Assembly (NCBI GenBank): GCA_903772945.1
Contig: CAICTM010000062.1
Coordinates: 1-64,000 of the forward strand
DNA from: Seminavis robusta
Lineage: Eukaryota; Bacillariophyta; Bacillariophyceae; Naviculales; Naviculaceae
Direction: 5' to 3'
Length of the DNA stretch: 64,000 bases
Shown piece by piece: positions 1-12,500 of the stretch (positions within the stretch are counted from its first letter, which is position 1; every line of letters begins with the position of its first letter). The notes beneath the pieces were generated by a model, which made no database searches, was not told where the DNA came from, and was given only the letters and a program-made list of their open reading frames with translations. Both the position numbers and the translations under genes were made by a program.

Positions 1-2215
1 GAAAGGCCATCAACCAGCTTCGATCTCATCTTCAGAATCTTCGACATGGTAGAAAATGATGGCAGGATGACAAGAGCAAAGATAAGAGGGATGATCTTCA
101 TTTCAAGCTCCGTCTCCAGCACAGCCCCCAGTTTCACACAGGGAGATTCCAGATCGTCCCACCACCTCAGACTCAAAATTAACCCTCTCATTGGGACAGG
201 GAGCCTCCCAGCATCAGCACTCCCACCACTAATGTCCACATCAAGCCAATCTCTGCCCCCCCTCGTAATCCCAGTAGAACAGCCCACAGCAAGAAAGCTG
301 AGACTCATATGAACATGGACCCAAAGTGTAAGACATATGCTCGTCCTTCATGCCTGTTGAGTTTTGCTTAGCTTTGACCTTTGGAGTTACTCCAATTTCT
401 GGGCTCATGATGCAATCTCAGGTGAATGGTTATTCACCTTGACCAACACCCAGGAAACATTTCATCCTGTCATTCTTCAAAGCCCACTGGCTCTCAAGGT
501 CAAAATTTCCAAAGACCCGTATCTCCCCTCTCTGAAGGAATCTCTGATGGACCACATGCAAGCCAATGTCTGGGCAGCAATGGACAAAGAAATTGCCGGC
601 CTTGAAGGCAAAGGGAATTGGCACATCGTACAACGTTCCTCTATGCCCTCACACCTAAAGGCGGTTCCTGGAACATGGGTGCAACGAATTAAGAGGTTAC
701 CAGACGGACAATTAAATAAGTTCAAATCTAGATGGTGCTGCAGAGGAGACCTTCAGTCCTATGAAGGCGTCGCGTACTCTCCACTTGTTGGTTGCCCACC
801 GTTAGAGCCGGTCTCCTTCTTGCAGCTGCACATGGATGGAATCGAGACAAGTTGATTTACTCTTGCTTTCTGTAAAAGCCCCCAGCCTGTCGACCATCCA
901 CTGTACATTGAATTGACTCAGTACTATAGACCCAAAGGCTATGAAGGACAGGTCTGTGTTTTGAAATTTGACAAGTCCATTTATGGGAAGACTGATTCAC
1001 CCAAATTTTTCTATGAGCATCTATGTCGCGGGAGTATCCAAACTTGGTTCGAAACCTCGGCAGCAGACCCATGTTGTTTATTCATAAGGAGCATCAACTC
1101 ATGTTATTAATTTATTGTGATGACCAAATCTTGCTCAGTCCAGACAATGACCTGATTGAGTCCTATGTTTGGAAGCTCCAGAAACTTGGATACGACCTCA
1201 CCATGGAAGAAAAAAGGTGACATCTTTTTATTCCTCGGCATTAATTTGAAAGACAGGGAGACAATGGTGAGCTTACTCAAAAGGGCTCATCAATAAAGTC
1301 ATCGAATATTCTGGTATGTCTGACGCTAGACAGAGCTTTCTCCTGCCGCCACCTATCCTCTCCGAGCTGACAAACTGGGGGCCCCATTAGAAGAAGAGTG
1401 GAGCTATCCAGCTGCAGTTGGAATGCTTCTTTATATTGCGGCGAACACTCGCCCAGACATCAATTTTAGTGTGCACCAGGTGGTACGATTCAGTCACAAT
1501 CCAGGCATTCCCATGCTCAAACAATCAAACGTATCATTCGGTATCTGATTGTCACAATTGACAAAGGCATTTGTTTAGCCCTAAACTTGATCAGGTACTT
1601 GACTGTTGGGTCGATGCTGACTTCGCCGGATTGTAAGGATATGAGGATGAACAGAATCCTGTGTCCGTCAAGTCTCGCATTGGATTTGTCCTGACTCTGT
1701 TTTGGTGCCCTATTATCTGGTCGAGCAAGCTACAGACTGATATACTTTGAGCTCCACTGGCTGCTTAGTATGGTTGCCTTCAGCATGTCACCCCTAATGA
1801 TGGGAGCTGCTTCACTATTGCGAAAAGCAATTCCTGCTACAAACCAAGAAAATTGGTAGCAACTGAATATATCGCCCACGAAGTCACATCTACTCGAAGT
1901 CCACATTGTGCGCTCTAAGCAGTGTTCGAGAGGCTTTGCCATTGTTCTCTTGTGAATGTTCCCAAATTGTCTGCGCGCAACAAGTATTTGGCAATTGAAG
2001 TACCAACTTCTTTAGGTCCAATTATCGGGGAGTCGAAGGGCATGTGGCTAAGTATATTCCGACTCTGGAACAACGGGCCGACATTTTCACTAAGGGTCTT
2101 CCGGCTCCACAGTTTGCTGTCATTCGGAAGCTCCTCATGGGATGGTAATTTTCCTCAGCACTTTGCTGGGGACTCTCTCCTATCGTTTCTTGCTCCAGCT
2201 TCATTTCAGCTGTAA
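1..2215 (+). mobile_element. Decayed Ty1/copia retrotransposon, 3' part of pol
   Basis: A fossil copia-type (CoDi-like) element. Recognisable parts in order are a linker between integrase and reverse transcriptase (to about 480), the reverse transcriptase (about 480-1220, with a KSIYG segment and a YCDDQ segment in place of the catalytic YVDD box) and RNase H (about 1380-2110, with the segment RPDINFSVHQ and the terminal ADIFTKGLP motif typical of copia pol ends). It is broken in many places (roughly ten or more) and the 5' half lies outside the window. No matching LTR of its own is visible after the pol end, so it was probably truncated at about 2220-2280, where a different retroelement begins. 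It looks old. Confidence 0.85.
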
Positions 2216-2279
2216 GGGAGTGCGACGGGATACAGCTTACAATTCAGCTTTACAGCTTTACAATTAGCAGGCTTATTCT

Positions 2280-2714
2280 AGGTGTTCACAACGTCCGTTT
2301 CGAAGTAAACTGGAAACACATCAAAGAACGTCGCCAACGACTCATCTAGAAAAACAATGATAAGGAAAACGCGACGCGTGTCCCTCATCAATACAATGTC
2401 AACGATACTGTGAGGTTTCAACAGTATCAGCACCGCAAGTACGGTCAGCCCAAGTACAAGGTCCTTACAATATAGACCGAGTCAATAACAATGGCACTGT
2501 ACGGCTCCGACATGCTACCGCCAATGACGGCACAGTCTACCAGACTTGGAACATAAGGTATTTACACCCATACAAGGCCTGATCCCCTTGTAGGATTGCC
2601 ATCGTGCGACGCACATGTCTACATCCAATCTCCGGAGAGTGCCCCGCACTTTAATTCGTATGTTCTCCTTGTCCGACTGATGTCGTGCCTTCTGTGACCC
2701 TTGTCAGGGGGCGA
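2280..2714 (+). mobile_element. Decayed Ty3/gypsy integrase C-terminus and 3' end
   Basis: Fragments resemble the C-terminal end of a Ty3/gypsy integrase: the pieces QYQHRKYGQPKYK and a WNIRYLHPYKA-like ending are typical of that region. The stretch is broken several times. After a purine-rich run (about 2704-2713, GTCAGGGGGCGAA) comes the LTR-like block that starts near 2715. The family call is by motif only. It directly abuts the copia remnant, so this is either a nested insertion whose other half was lost or a deletion fusion. Confidence 0.55.
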
Positions 2715-3521
2715 ATGCAATACACGGCTTTTAGCCTTATTCGCGACTCGATCCTAGATAGGGTTTGAGTTCGACTCATGACGTAGTCCTTCGCGAATAG
2801 TCATTGAGACAGGGTTCTCATGACTGCTAGTCATACTAGGTTGTCGATGAAACATCGCTCTAGATATTTAGCCAGCATGGAAAGCTTCCACGCTACTAGA
2901 CAGCTACTAGCTGAAGTTTCCACGTGTTCCGAAAATGGACCGTGGAGTACGTAGAGTTATTATCATAATCTACGATATCACACTTCGAGGCCTCCCGCGG
3001 GAGACCAACTTCAATGAGCTTCACAACGATCTCTCTCATGGATTAGTTTTCGTAGCTTTCTAATCTCTCTCATAACTTTCATTCTCTCAAACTCAAAACA
3101 CTCGAAAGATCTTTACACTAGCTTTTAGCGTAGTGCACTAGATAGGGTTTGAGTTCGACTCATGACGTAGTCCTTCGCGAATAGTCATTGAGACAGGGTT
3201 CTCATGACTGCTAGTCATACTAGGTTGTCGATGAAACATCGCTCTAGATATTTAGCCGGTGTGGAAAGCTTCCACGCTACTAGACAGCTACTAGCTGAAG
3301 TTTCCACGTGTTCCGGAAATGGACCGTGGAGTACGTAGAGTTATTGCCATATCCTACGATATCACACTTCGAGGCCTCCCGCGGGAGACCAACTTCAATG
3401 AGCTTCACAACGATCTCTCTCATGGATTAGTTTTCGTAGCTTTCTAATCTCTCTCATAACTTTCATTCTCTCAAACTCAAAACACTCGAAAGATCTTTAC
3501 ACTAGCTTTTAGCGTAGTGCA
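2715..3521 (+). repeat. LTR-like block made of two 384-bp tandem copies
   Basis: Two nearly identical 384-bp units lie head to tail at 2754-3137 and 3138-3521; I count fewer than ten differences between them. Each starts CTAGATAGGGTTTGAG and ends with GCTTTTAGCGTAGTGCA. The whole block starts TGCAATACAC just after a polypurine-like run and ends in TGCA, which fits a 3' LTR with TG...CA ends that carries an internal duplication. Two fused LTRs from recombination are the alternative. The near identity suggests the duplication is much younger than the coding remnants upstream. Confidence 0.6.
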
Positions 3522-3539
3522 TTACTGGCTAAACTCCGT

Positions 3540-4190
3540 TACCAGTACCTTGCATTGGATCCTTATGATGAATACATGCACAACCGAACATTGTCAATCC
3601 AGCCATCATAGCTAGCTACCGTAGAGTTCATCGATCAGTGACAGTGGCAACAGTACCGAACACACTGCGCTCAGGTTCGGCTTTGCTCGTGCACTCGCTG
3701 CACTCGGTTACCTCGCATTGGATCGTTATGACGAATACATGCACAAAACCAAATATAGTTAATCCAGCCATTGTAGCCGGCTACCGTTACATCGGTGACA
3801 GTACCGAACACACTCAGGTTCCGCTTTGCTGGCTACACTCCGTTGCCGGTATCTTGCATTGGATCCTTATGACGAATACATACACAACCGAACATTATGA
3901 ATCCAGCCATTGTAGCCTGCTGCGGTATAGCTATATCGACGACAGTGGCAAGAGTACCGAAACTTCGGCTTTGCTCGCCACGGTTACCGGTACCTCGCAT
4001 TGGATCCTTATGACGAATACATGCACAACCGAACATTGTCAATCCAGCCATCGTAGCCAGCTATCGTAGAGTTCATCGATCGGAGACAGGGCAACAGTAC
4101 CGAACACACTCAGGTTCCGCTTTGCTGGCTACACTCCGTTGCCGGTATCTTGCATTGGATCCTTATGACGAATACATGCACAAATTCCAC
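3540..4190 (+). repeat. Tandem repeat, unit about 141-163 bp, about five copies
   Basis: The core GCATTGGATCCTTATGACGA followed by ATACATGCACAACCGAACAT recurs at about 3552, 3715, 3856, 3997 and 4152. The spacing of 141-163 bp shows units of unequal length. The same unit in reverse orientation appears three or four times at about 24540-25040. Units are diverged, some are partial, and the last one is fused to an exon-like module, which suggests unequal recombination. Some frames stay open across several units, but I see no sign of a real protein. Confidence 0.8.
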
Positions 4191-5210
4191 AAAATTGACT
4201 GTCATGGGCCGAGAACTGACTGCCATCCCACCGACCATAGGATTCAATGAGGGATGGCTTTCCATTCTGCACCGGAGACTGACGGCTTGAGTGAGGCTTG
4301 ATAATAGAGATAATAGAGGTGTGAACGATCGACTCGAATAAATAAAACAACTCACCTGTGACGGCCGAGATTTGACTGCCTTCCCGCGGTCCATAGAAAT
4401 TCAATGAGGAATGGCTTTCGAATCTGCACCTTCAAAAACACTCTTGATTTGTACCGTACCAGTCGTTCGATCGATCCAACACCACTCTTGTCGGCTAGTT
4501 ACATCTATCGTATGAAAGAGGGCAAGTCGGTCGCTCGCTCGAGGACTTGTGCATACAGGAAATTGGGTGCCGACACAGGAATTACCACCAAATCACTAGG
4601 AAACAACACTGGAGAGATGAATCCAGTAGTAGGATCCACTCTCTTGTGTGCATGCGAGTGTTGTCGTGTAGCCTCCTCCTCCGGTTGACTGTTGCCATTC
4701 AATGACTCGACGACGTTCAGTGTGGTGATAGGGCTTGAGTTAACAGTATTCTCCGTAGTGGTAGCCTCTCCTCTTGTATCCGTCGTAGCGATCGATCGTT
4801 CGAAAAGGGCTCTACAATGGGATTTCCTCGGCCGTCAGCAGTAAGAGAAGATAAAGTAAGAAATAGATATGGTTTTCTCTTCTATTCTGATACTGCAGAC
4901 GACCGGAGACTTACCCTTGTTTTTCAAATTGCACCAACTTGGCCTTCATGGGCCGAGAACTGACTGCCATCCCATGGTCCATACAATTCAATGAGGGATG
5001 GCTTTCGAATCTACACCGGAGACAGCCGGCTTGAGTGAGGCTTGATAGAGGTGCGACCGATCGATTCGAATAATTTTTAAAAAAAGCAACTCACCTGTTG
5101 ACGGCAGAGCTCGGATTTCTCTTCTGAATACCATAGAAATCCAATGAGGGAGAGAAGTCAGCGCTGTACCTTCAATTAACACTCTTGATAATAGAGCGAT
5201 CAGTTTATCC
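4190..5210 (-). pseudogene. Unrecognised intron-containing gene module, left copies
   Basis: On the minus strand, short exon-like pieces translate to variants of KPSLIEFYGPWDGSQFSA, and copies end in CAG followed by GTGAGTTG donors. The following introns (4267-4355, 5011-5094) share sequence with each other and with 23765-23847, including the stretch CAAGCCTCACTCAAGCCG, and end in TCTCCGGTG(C/T)AG. A second shared intron (about 4914 down to 4827) starts GTAAGTCTCC. Downstream frames encode RVDPTTGFI and FPSDLVVIPVSAP. I do not recognise the protein. The copies are diverged and interrupted, so these are probably remnants of a multi-exon host or element gene. Confidence 0.5.
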
Positions 5211-5268
5211 TTAACCTCAGCAACATCAACGGTTCTTTTGTCCACGAATCGATCAGGTTTGGTACTTA

Positions 5269-6251
5269 GGCCGGTCTCTACCGGAGCGACTAAAGTAGGG
5301 ACTAAAGGAATCCTTTAGGTGGTTGTTTAGTTCAAGATTTAGTCATTATCCTTTAGTAATGGTGGTGTCTACCAGCAGATGACTAAATCTCGGACTAAAC
5401 AATTTAGTCGAGTTTTTAGTCAAAACGTGGTGTCTACCCTGGGACTAAACAAATTGACTAAACAATTAATAGGAATAGTAGTGGACTTAAAGGACTCAAA
5501 AAAGATTTAACAAAAGTGATCACTTGGTGGGCTACCAATATTCTATCAGCATGGTGGATTTAAAAGACTCAAACAAAGACTTAAAAGAAGTGATTACTTT
5601 TTTGAGATAACAAGACTCAAAACACACCATTGCAATGCACCTCTCCTCTGTCGTTTGCACCTCTACTATCATTGGATCGTTCGATCGTTTGCACCTCTAC
5701 TATCATTGGATTGTTCCATCAACCGAAGACTGTTGGCTTGATAAAGTGCGATAGAGGTGCGGCTGATACTCCTCTTCGATCGTTCGATCGTTCGATCGCA
5801 TCTCTACTATCGGCCGATACTCCTCTTCGATCGTTCGTTCGATCGGTTGCACCTCTACTATCGGCCGATACTCCTCTTGGATCGTTCGATCGGTTGCACC
5901 TCTACTATCGGCCGATACTCCTCTTGGATCGTTCGATCGGTTGCACCTCTACTCTATCAGCTCTGTCGCGATGCTCTGATAGTGAGGCTGTGCAATGAGA
6001 GGGTGCTGTTCTTTTTTTAAAGTGCTGTTCTTTTTAAAAAGTGCTGTTCTTCTTAAAGAGGCTTTAGTTGGTACGTTCACTCACCGACTAACCAGCCTCC
6101 CTTTAGTCGGTGAACCAACATTTTGACTAAAGGCTTTAGTCTGTATGACGTTTAGTCGCTTGGGTAGACACCACCCCAAGAGACTAAACTATGGACTAAA
6201 CTACAAAATATGGCTTAGTCGCTACTTTAGTCGCTCCGGTAGAGACCGGCC
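5269..6251. mobile_element. Non-autonomous PIF/Harbinger-type MITE, 983 bp
   Basis: The ends are inverted repeats that match for about 30 bp, starting GGCCGGTCTCTACCGGAGCG, with imperfect similarity (GACTAAA and GTGTCTACC motifs) running further in. It is flanked by a TTA target-site duplication (5266-5268 and 6252-6254), the 3-bp TTA/TNA type used by PIF/Harbinger. The unfilled site survives in the right arm as ACTTAACGATACACATG (reverse complement of about 23465-23482), which independently confirms the boundaries. No transposase is encoded. The interior contains four ~47-bp tandem units. Confidence 0.85.
5755..5960 (+). repeat. Four ~47-bp tandem units inside the MITE
   Basis: The unit GATACTCCTCTTGGATCGTT, then CGATCGGTTGCACCTCTACTA, then TCGGCC repeats four times, with the last two copies nearly identical. 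The GCACCTCTA motif inside each unit also recurs at 16349-16560 upstream of the pogo-like transposon and in the introns of the inverted-repeat modules. Confidence 0.75.
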
Positions 6252-6276
6252 TTAGGGATACACATGACCGTTGATT

Positions 6277-6380
6277 CTGCAACTGAAGTGCGGCTACTCT
6301 AATTTACACAGTAAACGCCGGCAAATCGATTTCAGCGTGCAATGAGGGGGTAACCAAAAGGAGCGTCGTCTCAAGGAGAC
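6277..6380 (+). promoter_or_regulatory. Shared ~103-bp module, copy 1, upstream of the ARF-GEF
   Basis: This is one of three copies (also 23353-23455 minus and 37738-37841 plus). It runs from CTGCAACTGAAGTGCGG through ACACAGTAAACGC and ATCGATTTCAG to AACCAAAAGGAGCG. It points toward the ARF-GEF start 180 bp downstream. The CCAAT seen in the other copies reads CAAAT here. It also forms the inner end of the left inverted-repeat arm. A promoter or 5'-leader role is inferred from position only. Confidence 0.5.
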
Positions 6381-6561
6381 GTAATTACAGCTCTGCAGGT
6401 TAAAGCTAACGGCTCTGAAGAAAGATAGGGGAGCATCGCGGGTGTCCGGTTGGCACAATCAGCGGTATCCCTTTTGCGGAGGCAAAGCTAGGAGAAGAAG
6501 AGCCCACAATAGTAGCTCGCTAGACCTTCTGAAGAAACAAAGACTACAAGTTTAGTTGGTA

Positions 6562-9500
6562 ATGGTGGAAGCCAATGGTGGAGTAAGAATGTCCGAAACA
6601 GAAGAGGAAGCAACGCCGAAAGTTAACAACACCAAAGTCGTGGATGTTTCCAAGGCAGGACCGCCCTTGACGGCGGATACCACTACGGACGACGCGGTAG
6701 ACCTGGTGGCCACTTCGGGAGGCGTCCCCAATGGAGAATCGTCCAATGGATCCAAAGAAAAAGGCAGCAACAAGAGCACCACTGCAAGCATCAGTACACC
6801 TGGTGGCACAGCTGCGCGAGGTGTTGGAATGCGGATTCATGTGGATACACCCATCCCCAATGCCGACCGATGTCTCCGGATTCTGCGCAAGTTCCTTCAT
6901 AAGACTCGTCCCAAGATTGCCGCTGAGTATGGAGGAACTAAGAGTGCTGGTCTGATGCGATTTTTCCGAAGCAGCTCCGTGAAGGAAGATCCTACCTTTG
7001 TCCCTTATGGCAAGCTCGTGAAAGAGCTGCTAGAGGGCGAAGAAGACAATGACGAAGGTGACTTGACCGATACCGATGAAGACAATTCTGAACAAAATAC
7101 CAATATCACGGATGAATCGGATTTTGTCGTGGATTCCATCTTGGGAGCCTCGGGAGATAGCATGGCCAAAGCCAGGGCTTCCGTGGCGGCTTTTTGCCAT
7201 CTTTTGTCCGTTTGGAGCCATGCCAGTTCACGATTCTTCGAACAGCAAGATACAAAGAGCCAAGAAGCCTTTTCGGAGATTCTTTTCGCCGGAATTGATA
7301 CAGCAACGGAATTGGTGTCTCATGGATGCCTAGATGGAGTGGAAATTTGCAATTTAGCCAGTGCCGACGATTATCACCCCTGCATAAATATCTTTGCCCA
7401 GTCGATTCTTGTGGCAGATGTAACATTGGAGAGAAGTGAACTCGCAGCAATGAAGTTTCTTCTATCGGCGGGTTGCCGCGTAAAACCTGGAGAAGACGCC
7501 CTTTTGCGTGGAACTCATCTCTTGCAAACCATTCGGATGCTGTATCACATTTACCTGACCACCGATTGCGAGGCCAATCGAACAACGGCCAGAGCTGCTT
7601 TGCAGCAATTGGTGACCAGCATATTTGCGAGACTGGTAAGGACCCAGGTGAACATGGACATGTCCACATCGGCACCCTCCACGCCAGCATCCATCAGAAG
7701 TGAACCGTCGACTCCAAATACACCAAACAACGGTTGCAACAGCAACATATTCCCGTCGGAAAATCATCGAGATGCATTTTTGGTCCTGCGTTCAATCTGC
7801 AAACTGAGCATGCGAAACATGCCAGACCCCAGCATGCACAGCCACATTGGGTTGCAGACAAGTGGAAGCAACGCTATGTGGGACGGTGACCAAGACGGAA
7901 CGGAAAGCGATGGAGTTGCAGGTGTTGCCGAGACACCGAGACCAAAGGAACAACCTCATCTTGTTTTCACGGGAGCGATCCATCCAGCAATGGAATCAAA
8001 AGTCCTGGCGCTGGAATTGCTTCATTATGTGTTGGAAAATGTCAAATTCACTCGCGAATTTGTGCTGCGCAGTGGACCACAATTTCACAGCGCTATTCGT
8101 AATTACCTCTGTGTTTCCCTGCTGAAAAACTGTACTTCGGATAACTCCAGGGTGGTGCATTTGAGTCTCCGAATGTTTGCACTACTTGTGCGAAACTTTC
8201 GAGCCATTTTGAAGAACGAAGTAGAGGCCTTTGTCACCAATGTTTTCTTTGTCATTTTGGATTCCAAGAATTCACCAATTGAACATAAGAGTCTGGTGGT
8301 GACCTTGTTTGAAGAAATCTGTTCCGACCCCAACACGCTGGCAGAGATCTTTCTCAATTATGATTGTGACCTCAGCGCCGTCGATCTATTTCATCGCATT
8401 GTCAACACTCTTTCTCGCGTGGCACGATCGGATGCCGAAGAACCGAAGAGCGGGACAACGATTGGCTTGGTTGCTGGTGCAGGAGCTGCTCGAGCGGAAA
8501 AAATGAGAAATGAACACCGCGAGCTCCGTCTGGATGCAATGCGAGCGTTGCGTCAGGTCTTGGCTAGTTTGCATGCCTCGATTGTGGAGCCCATGGGCAA
8601 CAGAAACAGTGCAAATCTAGAGGCGCTTAGCGACGCCGTTGATAACTTTCCACCGGAAGAAATCAGTTCTGTGGCGTCGGCGGACAACTCTGTTGGGAGT
8701 GCTCCTGGGACACCAACCCGTGCTTCCAAGAATGGAGAATCGGGAAAACAAAGTCTCGTCGAAATATACGATTCCAAGAAAAAGAGGCGACAAGAAGAAT
8801 CCGAGGCGGTTCTGCGATTCAACCAGAAGCCTGCGGCGGGCATCAAGTATGCTGCAGAATGCGGGCATGTCGATGGTGATGAACCTTCAGATATCGCGCG
8901 GTATTTGCTAGTCAACAAAGACAAATTTGAAAAGACACAGATTGGAGAATATCTGGGACGGGAGGCAGAATACCAAGGTGGGATGGCCTTGAAGGTGCTC
9001 AACGAATACGTTAGATTGATGGATTTTGTCGGCTTGCAGTTTGACGATGCCATCCGTTATTACCTCAGTGGGTTCAGGCTACCAGGAGAGGCTCAAAAGG
9101 TGAGTGTACCCTGCCATATCTCGCAGTTGCTTGCTTTCGTTCCTTCGATTTCCTTACCATAGTTGATTCGATTCTAGATTGACCGTATCATGGAGAAATT
9201 TGCAGAACGCTACACGGATCAGAATCAAGATATCTTCCCGTCAGCTGATGTCGCCTTCATCCTTGCCTTTTCCATCATCATGCTCAACACTGACCTTCAC
9301 AACCCAGCAATCAAGGAAGAACGTAGGATGACGAGGGATGGTTTTATTCGAAACAACCGTGGTATTTGTGACGGCCAAGATTTGCCTGACGAGTTTCTGT
9401 ATGGCATCTTCGATCGCATTAAGGCCAACCCGATCAGTCTGAAGGAAGACGATGAAGCACGGGAAAAGGCCGGCGATGGAAAGAAAGCAGGCACGACTAA

Positions 9501-12500
9501 TCTTCCTTCGGCTTTGAGCCCGGCAATTTTCTTCAGCAGTCATTACGACGACATGGATAGAACACGCGAAACAAACTTTCAGAAAGAACGAGATCACATT
9601 GTAAGGACCACCGAATCGCTGTTGAAGCGTCGGCGGCACAGCGCCCATCATCCCGCCGAGAAAAAGAGTGCCGCCTCGAGGTCTGGACACCACGGGAAAC
9701 GGGCACACAGCAAATTCGTTCGAACCGAAGATAGCGGTCTTCGTGATGAGTATGTGTCTCCCATGTTTGAAGTTACCTGGGGCCCAGCACTGGCTGCCTT
9801 TTCCACTGCAATGGAATCCGCAAACGGCACTGTTGGAGCACTGGAAAATATCGCCACTGACGAAGAGCTGGAGCTTGCCGCCGAGAATGCGGCTGAAACA
9901 ATTGAAGTCTGTTTGACAGGATTCAAACTTGCAATCTGCACGGCAGGGTTGTGCGGTAACGAAATCGCGCGAGACGCATATATGCTTGCCCTCAGTAGGT
10001 TCTCTCAATTGGGCACAGGTGTTCTATTAGAACCCAGGCATCTACGATGCATCCAAACAGTTCTCAGCTTGGGACGCGACGACGGGGAATTGCTTGGATC
10101 TACGTGGGAGCATGTTTTCAAGGCTCTTGCCGAAATCAACAGATTCCATCAACTCTTTCACTTGATGGCAAGAAATGACAGGGCGGCGGCTGCTGCAGCT
10201 GCACGTCGTCGCAAGCGGATGGAAGAAAGAGCTGAACGGCAGCGCGAAAGAGAAACACAATCTGTTGATTCCTTGGATGACATGGACTCGTCGACCCGCA
10301 GTGGGAGCCAGTGGAGCCAATCGGGGTCTTTGGCAGAAGAAGACCTCTTCTCTGATGACGAGGACCTGTTCTTCGATGATGAAATGGATGGAAAGGCAAT
10401 CGACGAAGCAAATGCTCGGGTTGTGTATGAGGCTGTGTCGGAATCGATGATCCAAGCAATCTACGAACGGTCGTCTTCTTTAAGCACCAAAGGGGCTAAA
10501 GAGTTCATCTTTGAGCTTTGCCGAGTCTCTCGAATGGAGATCTCCGTGAGTGGCTACGGCGGACATGTAGGCAGCGACGCCAACACTGTGGATTTGACAA
10601 AAGTACAATATCGACAACACCACTCGCTTCTGAGCAACAACACCAATGGCGACCAGCAGTTTCATCACAGCCAGCCCAACATTTACAGCCTCCAGAAGCT
10701 AGTGGAAGCGACGCACTACAACATGGATTCAAGACCACGGCTCTTCTTCTCTGAGATTTGGACAACTGTATCAGGACACCTCACAAGCACTGCTTTGCAT
10801 TCAAACCCTGCTGTTGCCATGTACGCTGTAGATTCTTTCCGTCAGCTGAGCATTCAATTTCTTCAGCGCGGTGAAACCGAAGGATTCGAAAACCAAAAAC
10901 GATTCCTCAAGCCGCTCGAGACTGTCATGTCTCGAAGCGAGCATGTTAGCACAAAGGAACTGTTGCTGAAGTGCGTGGAAAGAATCGTCTTCATGTTTGG
11001 ATGCGATGACGTCGAAAGCGAAGTTGGCGGCCATCGGAAAGGGAGTCTGAAAAGTGGATGGGTGGCAATATTGAGAATCATTGGCATTGCTGGCAGAGAC
11101 GAGGACGAGAGTGTCGCAAAGATGGGATACGACATGCTGAAAGAACAGCTAAGGAAGAGTGTAGAGATTGAGCAGCGCGGAGAGCGAGCTGCCAACCCGC
11201 AATCGTCTTCTATTCTTGCCGAGCATTTTGTGGATGCAATCGATGCGTTGTTTGCGTACGTTGGAGGAGTCCACGAAGAACTGAGTGCTGCGGCCATCGA
11301 CGAGTTACTCTCTCTTTGCAAGTACCTCGGAGACGAAGGGATGCCTCTGCCTCCTCTTAGACGAAAGACTTCTCATCTTTCTGTGAACGGCGATGGAGAA
11401 CCAAACGGTGGCAAGGGCGGAGCCAAAGACTTCGAGCACTGGTGGCCGATCTTGCTTGGTTTGTCGAGATCAGTGGATCACCCCAATGTTGCAGTAAGGT
11501 CCAAAGCTCTCTCGGGCCTCTTGAAAATCACGGAGCAATACTTCTTGGCCAGAGGTGGCAAGGGCCCAGCAGCAGAAGATCGAGTGCAGACACTGCGTTT
11601 GATATTCAGAGGGATCTTGACACCGGTGTTGGAATTCGCCGAGACCTCTTCAAATACCAAGCCACCTCCACTGCCAGATGACTTCGTCCGGCACCTCACA
11701 GGGGACAAGGCCGGCGAACCTGAACAAAGCAGTGGAGGGGACGTCGGCGAAGGGGGCTGGTTGGAAACTACCTTTGACGAGTTCATGGATGGTTGCGTCT
11801 CAATCTGCTTGAAGTCAATTTCAGTGTTCGAAGATGATTTACTGGCGGAAGAGATCTTCGCCATCTTGAACACATGTTTGCTCTCGGATTCGGGAGAGTT
11901 GGCTGTGCGAGGCCTGAAAAGGCTTGAAAAGTTTGTCGCGGAAGAGCTTGATTCCAAGTACGTTACCGACAACACGTGGGCCACCGTCAGTCACATGTTG
12001 CGACGGTGTTTGAACCTGAGAGGTCTACCAAAACTGAAGGACTCAACTTCGCGCGCAGGGAACGGAGAGGAAAGAAGCGAGCTCAATGCTGAAAGCGAGC
12101 ATACCGAAGACGAAGATGATATTCGAGAGTTTGTGATGGAAGACAGCCTCCTTCCGGGGCGACGATACGTTGGAAGCAACGTTGTCATGGTGATTGGGTC
12201 GTTTCTAATGAATGAACGTTTCGTCGGAGAAATATCCATGAACTGGCGTTTGTTCCTTGTCACCGGCCTTGGTCGAGGTATTCGAGACTGGGAACAAGCA
12301 GCCACCGTGATCAGCCGTTTTGGTTCAAAAGCCTCAGAGACACGACCTGTACCGTAAGTATTCGAGACTGATTTTTTCTTGTGGCTGACGCGTCGAGTCT
12401 AATATTCAGCTTTTTGTTTACCCAGGCCTGACTACCGTGAAACTGCAGTGTACGGACGAAAATGGATGTCTTCCATCATACTATCGCTCGCACCCACGCA

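Larger units (their letters stand above)
3522..5265 (-). repeat. Left arm of a long inverted repeat (continued at 6252-6380 past the MITE)
   Basis: This arm matches the reverse complement of 23353-25040, by eye at roughly 85-90% over its best parts. Outside to inside it holds about five ~150-bp tandem units, exon-like modules with GT-AG introns (4267-4355 and 5011-5094 as read on the minus strand), a coding remnant containing RVDPTTGFI (about 4505-4810), a second conserved intron (about 4827-4914) and another exon module near 5110-5190. Resumption of homology after the MITE at 6252 shows that the MITE landed in a pre-existing arm. Confidence 0.8.

Noticed and set aside
3638-4069. 143-codon frame through the tandem units
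   Set aside because: It is open only because unit length keeps phase for a while; the copies in the right arm do not keep the same frame.
3540-4190. CRISPR-like array
   Set aside because: Units are ~150 bp, unequal, and diverged throughout without unique spacers; it is a eukaryotic tandem repeat.
8553-9053. Long open frame antisense to the ARF-GEF
   Set aside because: It lies opposite the HUS/Sec7 coding part, has no motif, and follows from codon use of the real gene.
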